This document shows, in pieces, positions 24,666 to 33,703 of a stretch of 64,000 bases of DNA. This stretch comes from Pseudomonas sp. Bc-h. Lineage in GTDB: Bacteria > Pseudomonadota > Gammaproteobacteria > Pseudomonadales > Pseudomonadaceae. Position 1 is the first letter of the stretch, and every line of letters begins with the position of its first letter. The notes below the pieces were generated by a model that was given only the letters and a program-made list of their open reading frames with translations, made no database searches and had not been told where the DNA came from. The position numbers and the translations under genes are program-made. The stretch covers positions 98,416 through 162,415 of the forward strand of contig NZ_MUIN01000012.1 of the NCBI RefSeq assembly GCF_002080045.1, read 5' to 3'.

Positions 24666-25917
24666 AACAGCAACCCGCCGGTTCACGGCTGGTCAGCGTC
24701 ACGCTCCAGCCCTGGTTCGCGCAAATGCGCTGGACCAGCGACAGCCCCAGTCCCAGCCCTTCGCCGCGCTGTTCATCGCCGCGCACGAAAGGCTGGAACA
24801 TCGCCTGCTGCTTTTCTTGAGGAATGCCGATCCCGCTGTCTTCCACACTGAAGCCGTGCGGATTGAGGGTCAGGCAGATAGCACCGTGATCGGTGTAATG
24901 CCAGGCATTGCGCAACAGGTTCCCCATCACCGAACGCAACAGCGGCGCGTTGTACGTCAGTTTTTCTGCGCCCTCGCAAGGCACATAAACGAATTGAATG
25001 CCCTTCTCTTCGATGGGCACCCGCCACACTTCGAGCAATTCCTCGGCCACTTGAACAACACTGGCGCGCTGCCCCTGCGGCGCATTCTTGCCCTCGGTGC
25101 GAGCCAGTAACAGGAAGGTTTCGACCAGTTGGTTCATCCCGGCGGTGGCCTTGCTGATGCGCTGCACCTGGGTGCGCGAACGTTCGTCCAGCCGTGGGTA
25201 TTCCAGCAGCAGTTCGCAGGATGTGGCGAGCACCATCAGCGGCGTGCGCAGCTCATGACTGACGTCACTGGTAAAGAGTTTCTCCCGACCCAGCGCCGCC
25301 CGCAGACGCCCGAGCGTCTCGTCGAAGGAACGGGCCAACGCGCCGACTTCGTCACGGGCGTAATCGTCGGCCAGCGTGGGCGCCATCTCCAGCAGTTGAT
25401 CGCGATGCCTTACCTGACCCGCCAACCGCGACACCGGTGCCATGACCCGTGAGGCCAGCAGACGCCCAAGCAGGATCGCCAGCAAGACACTCAGAATGAA
25501 ACCGACCAGCACCACACCGAACAGAATGCGCTCACGCTTCTCGAACTTGCGCTGATCTCGCAGCAGCACGTAACGACGGTCGCCCACTGTCTCGACCATC
25601 GCGTAATACTCTTTTTTGCCGCGAAAGAACTCTTGAAAGCCCGGTTCAAGATTTTTCAGATCGTCGCTCATCGCCACGTCGCCGATCCCGTCGTCGGCGT
25701 AGAACAACTCATCCTTCTCCGGCCGATGACGCCAGTCCTCGATACGATCCTGCGTCAGTTGGCGATGCAGATTGCCGCCCAGGCTGATGGTCGTGAGCCG
25801 CTTTTCCACCACATGCACCGTGGCAATGATGCCTACGGCAAAGACACCGGCCACCAGCGTACTCATCAGGGCAAAAACGATCACAATCCGTTGCTTCAGG
25901 CTGTGTTTGATATCCAT
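24625..25917 (-). CDS. ColS-like membrane sensor histidine kinase without adjacent regulator
   Basis: 430 residues. Helix 1 (about 11-32), a periplasmic loop of about 100 residues, helix 2 (about 133-153), HAMP, HisKA with phospho-acceptor His221 in SDVSHELRTPL, and HATPase with NLLRNAWHYT and EGLGLGLSLVQRIC. The periplasmic loop holds EKDE, an ExxE pattern; in ColS of Pseudomonas putida ExxE glutamates sense zinc and iron. The overall arrangement matches ColS. No response regulator lies beside it, which is unusual since colS follows colR. It may be a colS paralogue using a distant regulator. Confidence 0.85.
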   Translation of the reverse strand: MDIKHSLKQRIVIVFALMSTLVAGVFAVGIIATVHVVEKRLTTISLGGNLHRQLTQDRIEDWRHRPEKDELFYADDGIGDVAMSDDLKNLEPGFQEFFRGKKEYYAMVETVGDRRYVLLRDQRKFEKRERILFGVVLVGFILSVLLAILLGRLLASRVMAPVSRLAGQVRHRDQLLEMAPTLADDYARDEVGALARSFDETLGRLRAALGREKLFTSDVSHELRTPLMVLATSCELLLEYPRLDERSRTQVQRISKATAGMNQLVETFLLLARTEGKNAPQGQRASVVQVAEELLEVWRVPIEEKGIQFVYVPCEGAEKLTYNAPLLRSVMGNLLRNAWHYTDHGAICLTLNPHGFSVEDSGIGIPQEKQQAMFQPFVRGDEQRGEGLGLGLSLVQRICANQGWSVTLTSREPAGCCFTVVLEAAEQSLG

Positions 25918-26216
25918 GGGGTTCCGTGCATAACCAGACGCGTGTCATGGGGCTGAACGCCACCGAGCTCGATTATCCGGACGCCATGTCATTGTTTTGT
26001 CAAAGCGGCGTGAGGTCCAGGACGATTTTTTTAACTTGTTGACGGATTTACACCGCATGAACAGCCTTTTGACGAATTTTTCTCAGGACTGCTTCTAATT
26101 TGCCACTTACTCGCATGCGCTAATGATTCGCATTGGAGGAAGAAATCCCACCCTCCCTGTTTAACGCCGATGCTGTTCGGGCTTTCGCCTTCCACACCTC
26201 TTCGGGAACCATAACA
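25918..26216. other. divergent control region of the kinase and iron transporter
   Basis: 299 bp. An AT-rich segment lies at 26020-26100, then a Fur-like sequence at 26119-26137, about 80 bp before the transporter start. No gene is supported; the upstream extension of the first transporter frame to 26133 lacks family similarity. Confidence 0.5.
26119..26137 (+). promoter_or_regulatory. candidate Fur box
   Basis: GCTAATGATTCGCATTGGA agrees with the 19-bp Fur consensus at 12 of 19 positions by my count, including TAATGAT and CATT. It lies in front of a predicted iron(III) transporter, where Fur repression would be expected. Confidence 0.4.
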
Positions 26217-27224
26217 ATGACACTGCACAAACCCACCTTCGTCAGAGCCGCTCTGTTCTCCGCCATGGCCAGCTCCTGCGCCACGGTCTGGGCCGCCGAC
26301 GGCCTCGTCGTGTACAACGCCCAACATGAGGGTCTGACCAAGGCCTGGGTCGAGGGCTTTACTAAGGAGACGGGCGTCAAGGTCACACTGCGCAATGGCG
26401 ATGACACCGAAATGGCCAATCAAATCGTGCAGGAGGACAAGGCCTCGCCAGCGGACGTGTTTCTGACCGAGAACTCGCCATCCATGGTGCTGGTCGACGG
26501 CGCCGGGTTGTTCGCGCCGATTGCCCCGACGACTCTGTCGCAAGTCGCCGCGCCATATCGTCCCGCCCACGGCAACTGGGTGGGCATCGCTGCGCGGTCC
26601 ACCGTGTTCGTCTACAACAAGGACAAACTCAGCCAGGACAAGCTGCCCAAGTCGATTCTCGATCTGGCTGACCCAAGCTGGAAAGGTCGTTGGGCCGCCT
26701 CGCCCGCCGGTGCAGACTTCCAGGCCATCGTCGGCGGCATGCTGGCGCTCAAGGGTGAAGCGGCAACGCTGGAGTGGCTCAAAGGCATGAAGGCCAACTT
26801 CACCGCCTTCCGTGGTAACAGCGCCGTGCTCAAGGCGGTCAACGCCGGGCAGGTCGAAAGCGGCGTGATTTTCCACTACTACAGCTTCGTCGATCAGGCC
26901 AAGACCGGCGAAAACAGCAAGAATACTTCGCTGCACTACTTCAAACACAAGGACCCGGGCGCCTTAGTGAGCATTTCCGGTGGCGGCGTACTGGCGTCGA
27001 GCAAGCATCAGGAACAGGCTCAGGCGTTCATCAAATGGATCACCGGCAAGCAAGGCCAGGCGGTACTCAAGGACGGCAAGTCGTTTGAATACGCGGTCGG
27101 CCAGGGCGCCGAGTCCAACCCGAAACTGACACCGCTGGCCGAGCTCGATGCGCCTGCCGTGGACGCTTCGAAACTGGACAGCAAAAAGGTCGTGGACCTG
27201 ATGACTCAGGCCGGGCTGCTGTAA
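26217..27224 (+). CDS. fbpA: iron(III) ABC transporter, periplasmic binding protein
   Basis: 335 residues from the ATG at 26217, with a signal peptide (positive start, hydrophobic core, cleavage after AAWA-like VWA near residue 26). The mature protein begins ADGLVVYNAQHEGLTKAW, typical of the FbpA/HitA ferric-binding group. The paired tyrosines in IFHYYSFVDQ near residue 223 correspond to the iron-ligand Tyr pair. It binds ferric iron released in the periplasm and passes it to FbpB-FbpC. The permease gene follows two bases after the stop. Confidence 0.9.
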   Translation: MTLHKPTFVRAALFSAMASSCATVWAADGLVVYNAQHEGLTKAWVEGFTKETGVKVTLRNGDDTEMANQIVQEDKASPADVFLTENSPSMVLVDGAGLFAPIAPTTLSQVAAPYRPAHGNWVGIAARSTVFVYNKDKLSQDKLPKSILDLADPSWKGRWAASPAGADFQAIVGGMLALKGEAATLEWLKGMKANFTAFRGNSAVLKAVNAGQVESGVIFHYYSFVDQAKTGENSKNTSLHYFKHKDPGALVSISGGGVLASSKHQEQAQAFIKWITGKQGQAVLKDGKSFEYAVGQGAESNPKLTPLAELDAPAVDASKLDSKKVVDLMTQAGLL

Positions 27225-27226
27225 CC

Positions 27227-28837
27227 GTGCAATCCGAGTCTTTTTCCAGATCCGCCCACACCGCCGCCGGGGCCGCTGCAGCGTCTGCGCAGGTTTCACG
27301 CAGGCGCAGGCACGGTCGGCAGTTGGCGCTGTGGATCACCGGCAGCGCGCTGGTGATTTCGCTGCTGGCTCTGCTGCCCCTGGGCTTCGTTATCTTCATC
27401 GCTATTCAGAGTGGCTGGGACAGCATCGTGCAGTTGGTGTTTCGGCCAAGAGTCGCGGAGTTGTTGCTCAACACGCTGATGCTGGTGCTGATCACTCTGC
27501 CGCTGTGCATCGCACTGTCTCTGGCGCTGGCGTGGCTCACCGAGCGCAGCAACTTGCCGGGGCGGCGGATGTGGTCGTTACTGGCCACCGCACCAATTGC
27601 GGTACCGGCGTTCGTTCACAGCTACGCCTGGGTCAGCCTGGTACCGTCGCTGCACGGGCTGCCTGCGGCGGTGCTGGTGTCAGTGCTGGCGTATTTCCCT
27701 TTTCTCTACCTGCCCATCGCCGCGACCATGCGCAGGCTGGACCCGGCCATCGAGGACGTCGGCCAGTCGCTCGGGCTCAAACCGTGGGCAGTGTTTTTGC
27801 GCATTGTTATGCCACAGCTACGCCTAGCGATGTGCGGCGGCGCGCTGTTGATCGGCCTGCATCTGCTGGCCGAATACGGGCTGTTCGCGATGATTCGCTT
27901 CGACACATTCACCACGGCGATCTTCGACCAGTTTCAGTCATCTTTTAATGGCCCGGCAGCGAACATGTTGGCCGGGGTTCTAGCGATGCTGTGCCTGGCG
28001 CTGCTGACCGTCGAATCCGCCGCCCGCGGCAAGGCGCGTTACGCACGCGTCGGTTCGGGGAGCGCACGCCAGCCACAGATTTGGCGGTTGTCATCGACGG
28101 CCACCCTGCTCTGTCTGCTGCTGCCGCTGGGTATTTCCCTGTTGGCGCTGGGTGTACCGTTCATCACTCTGGCCCGTTGGCTGATAGCTGGAGGCAGTGA
28201 AGTGTGGCAGCAGGAAGGCTTGCTCGATGCAATTCAGCAAACCCTGGTGCTGGCCTCGGTCGGCGCGGTGTTGATCACGGCGGCGGCATTTCCCATTGCC
28301 TGGTTGTCGATCCGCTCGCCGGGACGCTTCAACCGGTTGCTGGAAAGCTGCAATTACATCACCAGCTCCTTGCCTGGCATCGTGGTCGCGTTGGCCTTGG
28401 TGACCGTCACGATCAAGCTGGCGCGGCCGATCTATCAGACCGCGATCACCGTGTTGCTGGCCTATCTGCTGATGTTCCTGCCCCGGGCGCTGGTCAGCCT
28501 GCGCGCGGGAATCGCTCAGGCGCCGGTAGAGCTGGAGAACATCGCCCGCAGCCTCGGTCGCTCGCCTGCTCAGGCGCTCTGGCTGATCACCTTGCGTCTG
28601 GCCGCACCCAGTGCGGCGGCTGGCGCTGCGTTGGTGTTTCTGGCGATCACCAACGAACTGACCGCCACCTTGCTGCTCGCTCCCAGCGGCACCCGCACTC
28701 TTGCGACCGGGTTCTGGGCCATGACCAGCGAAATCGACTACGCCGCCGCAGCGCCTTATGCACTGATCATGGTGCTGCTGTCGCTGCCTCTGACCGCCCT
28801 TCTCTATCACCAATCCAGACGCACGGCAGGCCGATGA
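27227..28837 (+). CDS. fbpB: iron(III) ABC transporter permease
   Basis: 536 residues starting with GTG. Two homologous permease halves are fused, each with six or so helices and the EAA loop that docks on the ATPase: IEDVGQSLGLKPWAVF in half one and LENIARSLGRSPAQAL in half two. A hydrophilic linker lies near residues 265-285. This duplicated form is standard for FbpB/SfuB. It overlaps the ATPase gene by 4 bp. Confidence 0.92.
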   Translation: MQSESFSRSAHTAAGAAAASAQVSRRRRHGRQLALWITGSALVISLLALLPLGFVIFIAIQSGWDSIVQLVFRPRVAELLLNTLMLVLITLPLCIALSLALAWLTERSNLPGRRMWSLLATAPIAVPAFVHSYAWVSLVPSLHGLPAAVLVSVLAYFPFLYLPIAATMRRLDPAIEDVGQSLGLKPWAVFLRIVMPQLRLAMCGGALLIGLHLLAEYGLFAMIRFDTFTTAIFDQFQSSFNGPAANMLAGVLAMLCLALLTVESAARGKARYARVGSGSARQPQIWRLSSTATLLCLLLPLGISLLALGVPFITLARWLIAGGSEVWQQEGLLDAIQQTLVLASVGAVLITAAAFPIAWLSIRSPGRFNRLLESCNYITSSLPGIVVALALVTVTIKLARPIYQTAITVLLAYLLMFLPRALVSLRAGIAQAPVELENIARSLGRSPAQALWLITLRLAAPSAAAGAALVFLAITNELTATLLLAPSGTRTLATGFWAMTSEIDYAAAAPYALIMVLLSLPLTALLYHQSRRTAGR

Positions 28838-29904
28838 ACGCTCTTGAATTGCACGCCCTCAAAAAATACTTCGGTCACCTCACTGCGCTGGACGACGTTA
28901 GCCTGTCGATCCCGGTGGGCAGCCGGACCGCCATCGTCGGCCCTTCCGGCTCCGGCAAGACCACGCTCCTGCGAATGATCGCCGGCTTCGAGTTTCCCGA
29001 CAGCGGTCGTATTGTGATGCACGGCAACCCGCTGGTGGATGAGACCCGCGAGGTCGCCGCACACCAGCGCAACATCGGCTACGTTCCCCAGGACGGGGCG
29101 CTGTTCCCGCACCTGTCAGTGGCGGCGAACATCGGTTTTGGCCTGGCGGGGGATCGCGCAGCGAAACACCGGCGCATCGGCGAGCTGATGGAGATGGTTG
29201 CCCTCGATGCGTCCATGAGTGAGCGCTGGCCACACGAGTTGTCCGGCGGCCAGCAGCAACGCGTGGCGCTGGCCCGGGCGCTGGCACAGAACCCCGGCAT
29301 CATGTTGCTGGACGAACCCTTCTCGGCGCTGGATACCGGTTTGCGCAGCAGTATGCGCAAGGCTGTGAGCAAGCTGTTGTCAGATGCCGGGATCACCACG
29401 ATTCTGGTGACCCACGATCAGGCAGAAGCCCTGTCATTCGCCGATCAGCTGGCGGTGATGCGCCAAGGCAAACTGGTTCAGGCTGGCTCGCCGATGGACG
29501 TGTACCGCCACCCGGTGGATGAAGAAACCGCTGTGTTCCTGGGTGAGGCCATCGTCTTGCCTGCCTGGATCGAAGGCGATTCCGCCATTTGCGAATTGGG
29601 AGTCGTGCCGGTGATCAGACCCCGCCGACAAGGCGCGGCGCAGATCCTGTTGCGACCCGAGCAATTGACCGTCACCCGCCACGAGACTCACGAGGACCCG
29701 GCGCACAACAGTATCGGCCTGGTCACCGATATCGATTTTGCCGGTGGCTCCTGCATCCTTACGCTGGAGATGGCAGCCAGGGTTTCCGCCAACGGCGAAC
29801 ATATCGCCCATCGCACCCTCAACGTGCGCAATCCCGGCATCAACGTCCCCGCGCTTGGCAGCAGCGTCAGGCTGTCCACCGCAGGCGAGGCCCATGTCCT
29901 CTGA
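28834..29904 (+). CDS. fbpC: iron(III) ABC transporter ATPase
   Basis: 356 residues. Walker A GPSGSGKTT near 37, Q-loop YVPQDGALFPHLS near 83, signature LSGGQQQRVALARAL near 133, Walker B IMLLDEPFSALD, H-loop VTHDQAEAL. A C-terminal TOBE-like regulatory domain follows (about 240-356). It powers the FbpB permease. The ATG lies in the fbpB stop (ATGA), so translation is coupled. It converges on the MFS gene with a 6 bp gap and no obvious terminator. Confidence 0.92.
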   Translation: MNALELHALKKYFGHLTALDDVSLSIPVGSRTAIVGPSGSGKTTLLRMIAGFEFPDSGRIVMHGNPLVDETREVAAHQRNIGYVPQDGALFPHLSVAANIGFGLAGDRAAKHRRIGELMEMVALDASMSERWPHELSGGQQQRVALARALAQNPGIMLLDEPFSALDTGLRSSMRKAVSKLLSDAGITTILVTHDQAEALSFADQLAVMRQGKLVQAGSPMDVYRHPVDEETAVFLGEAIVLPAWIEGDSAICELGVVPVIRPRRQGAAQILLRPEQLTVTRHETHEDPAHNSIGLVTDIDFAGGSCILTLEMAARVSANGEHIAHRTLNVRNPGINVPALGSSVRLSTAGEAHVL

Positions 29905-29910
29905 TGTCGG

Positions 29911-31143
29911 CTACTGCACCGTTGCCGGGCGCATGACCAGCATCACCGCCGCACACACCGCCATCAGCACGCACGTGGCGATGAACACGATGGGCATGCC
30001 GAAATGGCCACCGAGATAGCCGCCGGTCAACGGCCCCAGTACCTGACCGACGTACTGGCTGGAGGTCGAATAACCGAGCATGCGCCCGGCGACGATGTCG
30101 GGCACCGAATGCCGAATGATCGCCGCGATGCACGGCAGCAACCCGCCCAATGCGATGCCCATCAGGAACCGCAGCACCACCAGTTGCCACTCATTGGTGA
30201 CGAAGGCCTGTGGAATCAGCAGCACGGCTGCCGCAATGAGACAGCCCACCACCACTTTCCAATGACCGACTCGATCCGCCAACTTGCCGATTCGCGAGGC
30301 TGACAACACGCTGGCCAGGGCCGTGGCCGACATCACCAGACCCGCCATGAACGTCACGTTGCTGGTGCCCAGCTGTATCAGGTAAACGGTGATGATCGGT
30401 TCGATGGACATGATCGAAAACATCACCAGGCACGCCACCACGAACATGGTAATGACCGGTTTCTTGTCGGGAATCACATCCCACGGACGCACCGCGACAG
30501 GTTTCGGCGCGCCAGCCGCGCGTTTCGGGCGCGGCGCTTCCTTCATCAGAAACAGCGTCGCGAGAAAGGTCAGGAAAATCACGCCACCGGCCAGAAAGAA
30601 GGTGTTGCGAATGCCGATCAACGGCGGCAACAGCCCGCCAATCAACGGCCCGGTGAGATTGCCTGCCATGATCCCCGACGACAGCATGCCCAGCGCCCAG
30701 CCGGCGCGTTCCTTCGGGGTTTGCGTTGCTACCAGAATCGTCGCCCCCGAGGCATATCCACCCAGCAAACCGGCCAGCAAACGAAGGCCGACCAATTGGT
30801 AGATATTCTCTGCGAGGCCGATCAACGACATCGCAATCGCCATGCCCAGGCTGGCGCGAATCAGCATCAGTTTGCGTCCGTAACGATCCCCCAGCCGCCC
30901 CCACAACGGCGCAGTGAACGCCGCCGACAGAAACGTTGCGCCGAACGCCACGCCGGACCATTGCACGATGGCGGCAGGATCGCTCACACCCAGGTGCTCC
31001 ACGTACAGCGGCAGAAACGGCAGCAGCAAGGTCATGGCGATGATGGTGGTGAATGCGCCGAGCACACAGACCGCGAGGTTACGTTTCCAGTGTTCTTCGA
31101 CGGCGGGCTGTTCAAGGGTGGCGGGGTGCGGCTGGGCGCTCAT
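29911..31143 (-). CDS. MFS efflux transporter, MdtG-like
   Basis: 410 residues with twelve predicted helices and a central cytoplasmic loop around residue 200. The RLGDRYGRKLMLIRASLGMA motif A between helices 2 and 3 is characteristic of drug:proton antiporters, and GLLGGYASGATILVATQTP resembles helix 5 motif C of the MdtG group. GAGGAG precedes the ATG. It diverges from a LysR gene (188 bp gap) that may regulate it. Substrate unknown. Confidence 0.88.
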   Translation of the reverse strand: MSAQPHPATLEQPAVEEHWKRNLAVCVLGAFTTIIAMTLLLPFLPLYVEHLGVSDPAAIVQWSGVAFGATFLSAAFTAPLWGRLGDRYGRKLMLIRASLGMAIAMSLIGLAENIYQLVGLRLLAGLLGGYASGATILVATQTPKERAGWALGMLSSGIMAGNLTGPLIGGLLPPLIGIRNTFFLAGGVIFLTFLATLFLMKEAPRPKRAAGAPKPVAVRPWDVIPDKKPVITMFVVACLVMFSIMSIEPIITVYLIQLGTSNVTFMAGLVMSATALASVLSASRIGKLADRVGHWKVVVGCLIAAAVLLIPQAFVTNEWQLVVLRFLMGIALGGLLPCIAAIIRHSVPDIVAGRMLGYSTSSQYVGQVLGPLTGGYLGGHFGMPIVFIATCVLMAVCAAVMLVMRPATVQ

Positions 31144-31331
31144 GTCGGCTCCTCTTGGTTCGGAATCCGCTTACGTTAGATGCCCTCGCCCCATAAATAA
31201 AATTCATGTTTTTTATGCAGTGGATTCCTTGCTGGAATAACGGCTGATCATCGTGAGCGCTTCCAGGCATTGGCGGCTCAGTTATCACCGCCTACACTCG
31301 CGCACAGGTGAACGCACGGGATTGAAAAACG

Positions 31332-32231
31332 ATGGATAAGCTGTTGGCGTTGAAGATGTTCGTGGCAACGGTCGACGCCAAAGGCTTCTCCGCCGCGGCG
31401 CGGCAACTGGATGTCGCCACGTCCAGCGTGACGCGCATGATCGATTCGCTGGAAGCTGAACTCGGCACCGTGCTGTTCAACCGCTCTACCCGCCAAGTCA
31501 CGGTGTCCGATGCTGGCGCTGCCTACTATTCCCGAGCCCGCAAGATTCTCGAAGATGTCGCCGACGCCGACGCCACGGTGATGGACAGCGACGATGAGCC
31601 CTCAGGACCACTGCGCATTTCGGTGCCCACCGCGTTTGGCCGCCGTATCATCGCGCCAAAACTGGGCATGCTGATGAGCCGTTATCCGCGGCTGGAACTG
31701 GACATCACCCTGACCGACAGCATCGTCGATCTGTTCAGCGAACGGGTCGACCTGTCGATTCGTCTTGGAGCCGCCGCGCCCATGGACGGCGTGGTCTGCC
31801 GCCCGGTGGGCTTGTTTCGCCGGCGGGTGGTGGCCAGCCCTGCCTACCTTGCACAGCACGGCGAACCACACACGCCTGTCGATCTGTCCAGCCACGACTG
31901 CCTGCGCTTCAACTTCGGCAACCCGCAACAGGCCTGGACCTTTCTCTCTATCGACGGTGAAATTCGCGTGCCGGTCAACGGCCGCTTGAAGAGCAACAAC
32001 GCCGAGGTCCTGCGCGAGATGGCCCGCGCCGGCGGCGGCATCGCCTTGCTTCCGGACTGGCTGATTGATGAGGACATCGCCGACGGTCACCTGATCGAAC
32101 TGTTCGAACACAGCCCGGCGTACCCGGACAACGCCAAGAGCGAAATCTCGGCGCTGTACCTGCCCAACCACCGGGGTTCGAAGCGGGTGAAGGCGTTTAT
32201 CGGGTTCATGCATGAGATCCTGGCGATCTGA
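31332..32231 (+). CDS. LysR-family transcriptional regulator
   Basis: 299 residues. Helix-turn-helix at about 17-40 (GFSAAARQLDVATSSVTRMI) and an effector domain from about 90. It belongs to the CrgA/YafC-like branch by its MDKLLALKMFVATVDAKGF opening. It is divergent from the MFS exporter and 106 bp upstream of a flavin monooxygenase on its own strand, either of which could be its target. Confidence 0.9.
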   Translation: MDKLLALKMFVATVDAKGFSAAARQLDVATSSVTRMIDSLEAELGTVLFNRSTRQVTVSDAGAAYYSRARKILEDVADADATVMDSDDEPSGPLRISVPTAFGRRIIAPKLGMLMSRYPRLELDITLTDSIVDLFSERVDLSIRLGAAAPMDGVVCRPVGLFRRRVVASPAYLAQHGEPHTPVDLSSHDCLRFNFGNPQQAWTFLSIDGEIRVPVNGRLKSNNAEVLREMARAGGGIALLPDWLIDEDIADGHLIELFEHSPAYPDNAKSEISALYLPNHRGSKRVKAFIGFMHEILAI

Positions 32232-32337
32232 TCAGTCTTGCAGTCAGCGCAACACGCTTTTGCGTGCGTGACTGATTCTCCCGATCTTGTGGCAGCCCTA
32301 CTGTGACGTCCTTTGCACACGCCCAGAGGACTGCGCC

Positions 32338-33510
32338 ATGAACGATTCGTCGCCGCAACACTTGTCTCTTTCATCCGGCAAGGCGCTGATCGTCGGCGGG
32401 TCGCTGGGAGGCTTGTTCGCTGCGACTGCCCTGCGCGCGATCGGTTGGCAGGTCGATGTGTTCGAACGCTCTCCTGCCGTGCTCGACAGTCGAGGCGGCG
32501 GCATTGTCCTGCAGCCGCCAGTGATCGAGGCGTTCGATTTCGCCGGCATCAAGCTCACCCAGGCGCTGGGTGTGCGTTCAAGACAGCGGGTGTTTCTGGA
32601 CGCTGCGGGCCGCATTCGCCACAGCGAGCCGATGCCGCAGACGCAAACTTCATGGAACACGCTGTATCGGACCTTGATCTCAGCAATCCCGAACGAGCAC
32701 TACCACCGCGGCGCGACGTTGATCGACATCCGGCAGGATGCCGACGCAGTCACGGCGATCTTCGAGGACGGCAGCCACGCCCGCGGGGATCTGTTGATCG
32801 GCGCAGACGGCGCCAACTCAACCGTTCGCCGGTTATTGCTGCCTGAACTGGAACCGGCGTACTCCGGGTATCTGGTCTGGCGAGGGTTGGTGGATGAGCG
32901 GGAGCTGCCCAACGAAGCCAGGGCGTGCCTCTACGAAAACTTCGTGTTCCAGCAAAGTCCGGACTCGCTGATGCTCACGTACATGGTGCCCGGCGTCGAC
33001 GGGTCCACTCGTGTCGGCGAGCGTCGCTACAATTGGCTCTGGTACCTCAAGGCGGCCACAGGGCCCGAGCTCGATGCTGCCCTGACCGATCAGTTCGGCC
33101 GGCGCCGGGCTCACTCGATACCGCCTGGATCCATGGCACCGGACCAGGAGGCGGTATTCCGCACGCTGGCGAAGGGTCGAATCAATCCGGGTTTTCTTGA
33201 GCTGATCTGTCGCACTGACGAGATTTTCGTGCAGTCGATCATGGACCTGAAAGTGCCGCAGATGGTGTTTGATCGTGCCTTGCTCACGGGGGACGCAGCC
33301 TTCATTCCAAGACCGCACACGGCAGGCAGCACCGCCAAGGCTGCGACCAACGCCTTGACCCTGGCCCGCGCGTTACGGGGGCAGACTGACATCCATCAGG
33401 CTCTGGACCGGTGGCAGCGTGACCAGGTGCCCGACGGCGTACGAATGGTCGACTGGGGCGTTTCCATGGGCAATCAAATCATGGGGATCAAAAAAGCTGG
33501 CAAGGCCTGA
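32338..33510 (+). CDS. FAD-dependent aromatic-ring monooxygenase
   Basis: 390 residues from the ATG at 32338 preceded by AGAGGA. FAD-binding ALIVGGSLGGLFAATAL lies near residue 18, the RDGGG-like DSRGGGIVL near 55, DLLIGADGANSTVRRLL (DG motif) near 155, and LLTGDAAFIPRPH (GD motif) near 315. This set defines the class A p-hydroxybenzoate-hydroxylase fold. It most resembles 2,6-dihydroxypyridine 3-monooxygenase-type enzymes, but the substrate is not shown by context. A terminator follows. Confidence 0.85.
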   Translation: MNDSSPQHLSLSSGKALIVGGSLGGLFAATALRAIGWQVDVFERSPAVLDSRGGGIVLQPPVIEAFDFAGIKLTQALGVRSRQRVFLDAAGRIRHSEPMPQTQTSWNTLYRTLISAIPNEHYHRGATLIDIRQDADAVTAIFEDGSHARGDLLIGADGANSTVRRLLLPELEPAYSGYLVWRGLVDERELPNEARACLYENFVFQQSPDSLMLTYMVPGVDGSTRVGERRYNWLWYLKAATGPELDAALTDQFGRRRAHSIPPGSMAPDQEAVFRTLAKGRINPGFLELICRTDEIFVQSIMDLKVPQMVFDRALLTGDAAFIPRPHTAGSTAKAATNALTLARALRGQTDIHQALDRWQRDQVPDGVRMVDWGVSMGNQIMGIKKAGKA

Positions 33511-33547
33511 CGTGCCGCAACTCCCGACTATCAAAAACACCAGTCTG

Positions 33548-33575
33548 CCTCGCAAATGCGGGGCTTTTTTTGTCC
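33548..33575 (+). terminator. rho-independent terminator after the monooxygenase
   Basis: CCTCGC-AAAT-GCGGGG forms a 6-bp stem (one G-T pair) followed by seven Ts. It ends the monooxygenase transcript 38 bp past the stop. Confidence 0.65.
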
Positions 33576-33703
33576 GCGAGCAAGCGCCGGTCGTTGCGCA
33601 AAACGCGACTCAGCGTTGCGCCGCCGACCGATTCTCCCAATCAACGACAACCCCTAACGTGGAGCCCATCAACCCACACTTTCAGCACCACGAGGCAAAC
33701 ACC

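Noticed and set aside
33419..33703. 95-codon N-terminal extension of the old yellow enzyme
   Set aside because: It overlaps the monooxygenase gene and crosses a terminator; the FMN barrel starts at the ATG at 33704.
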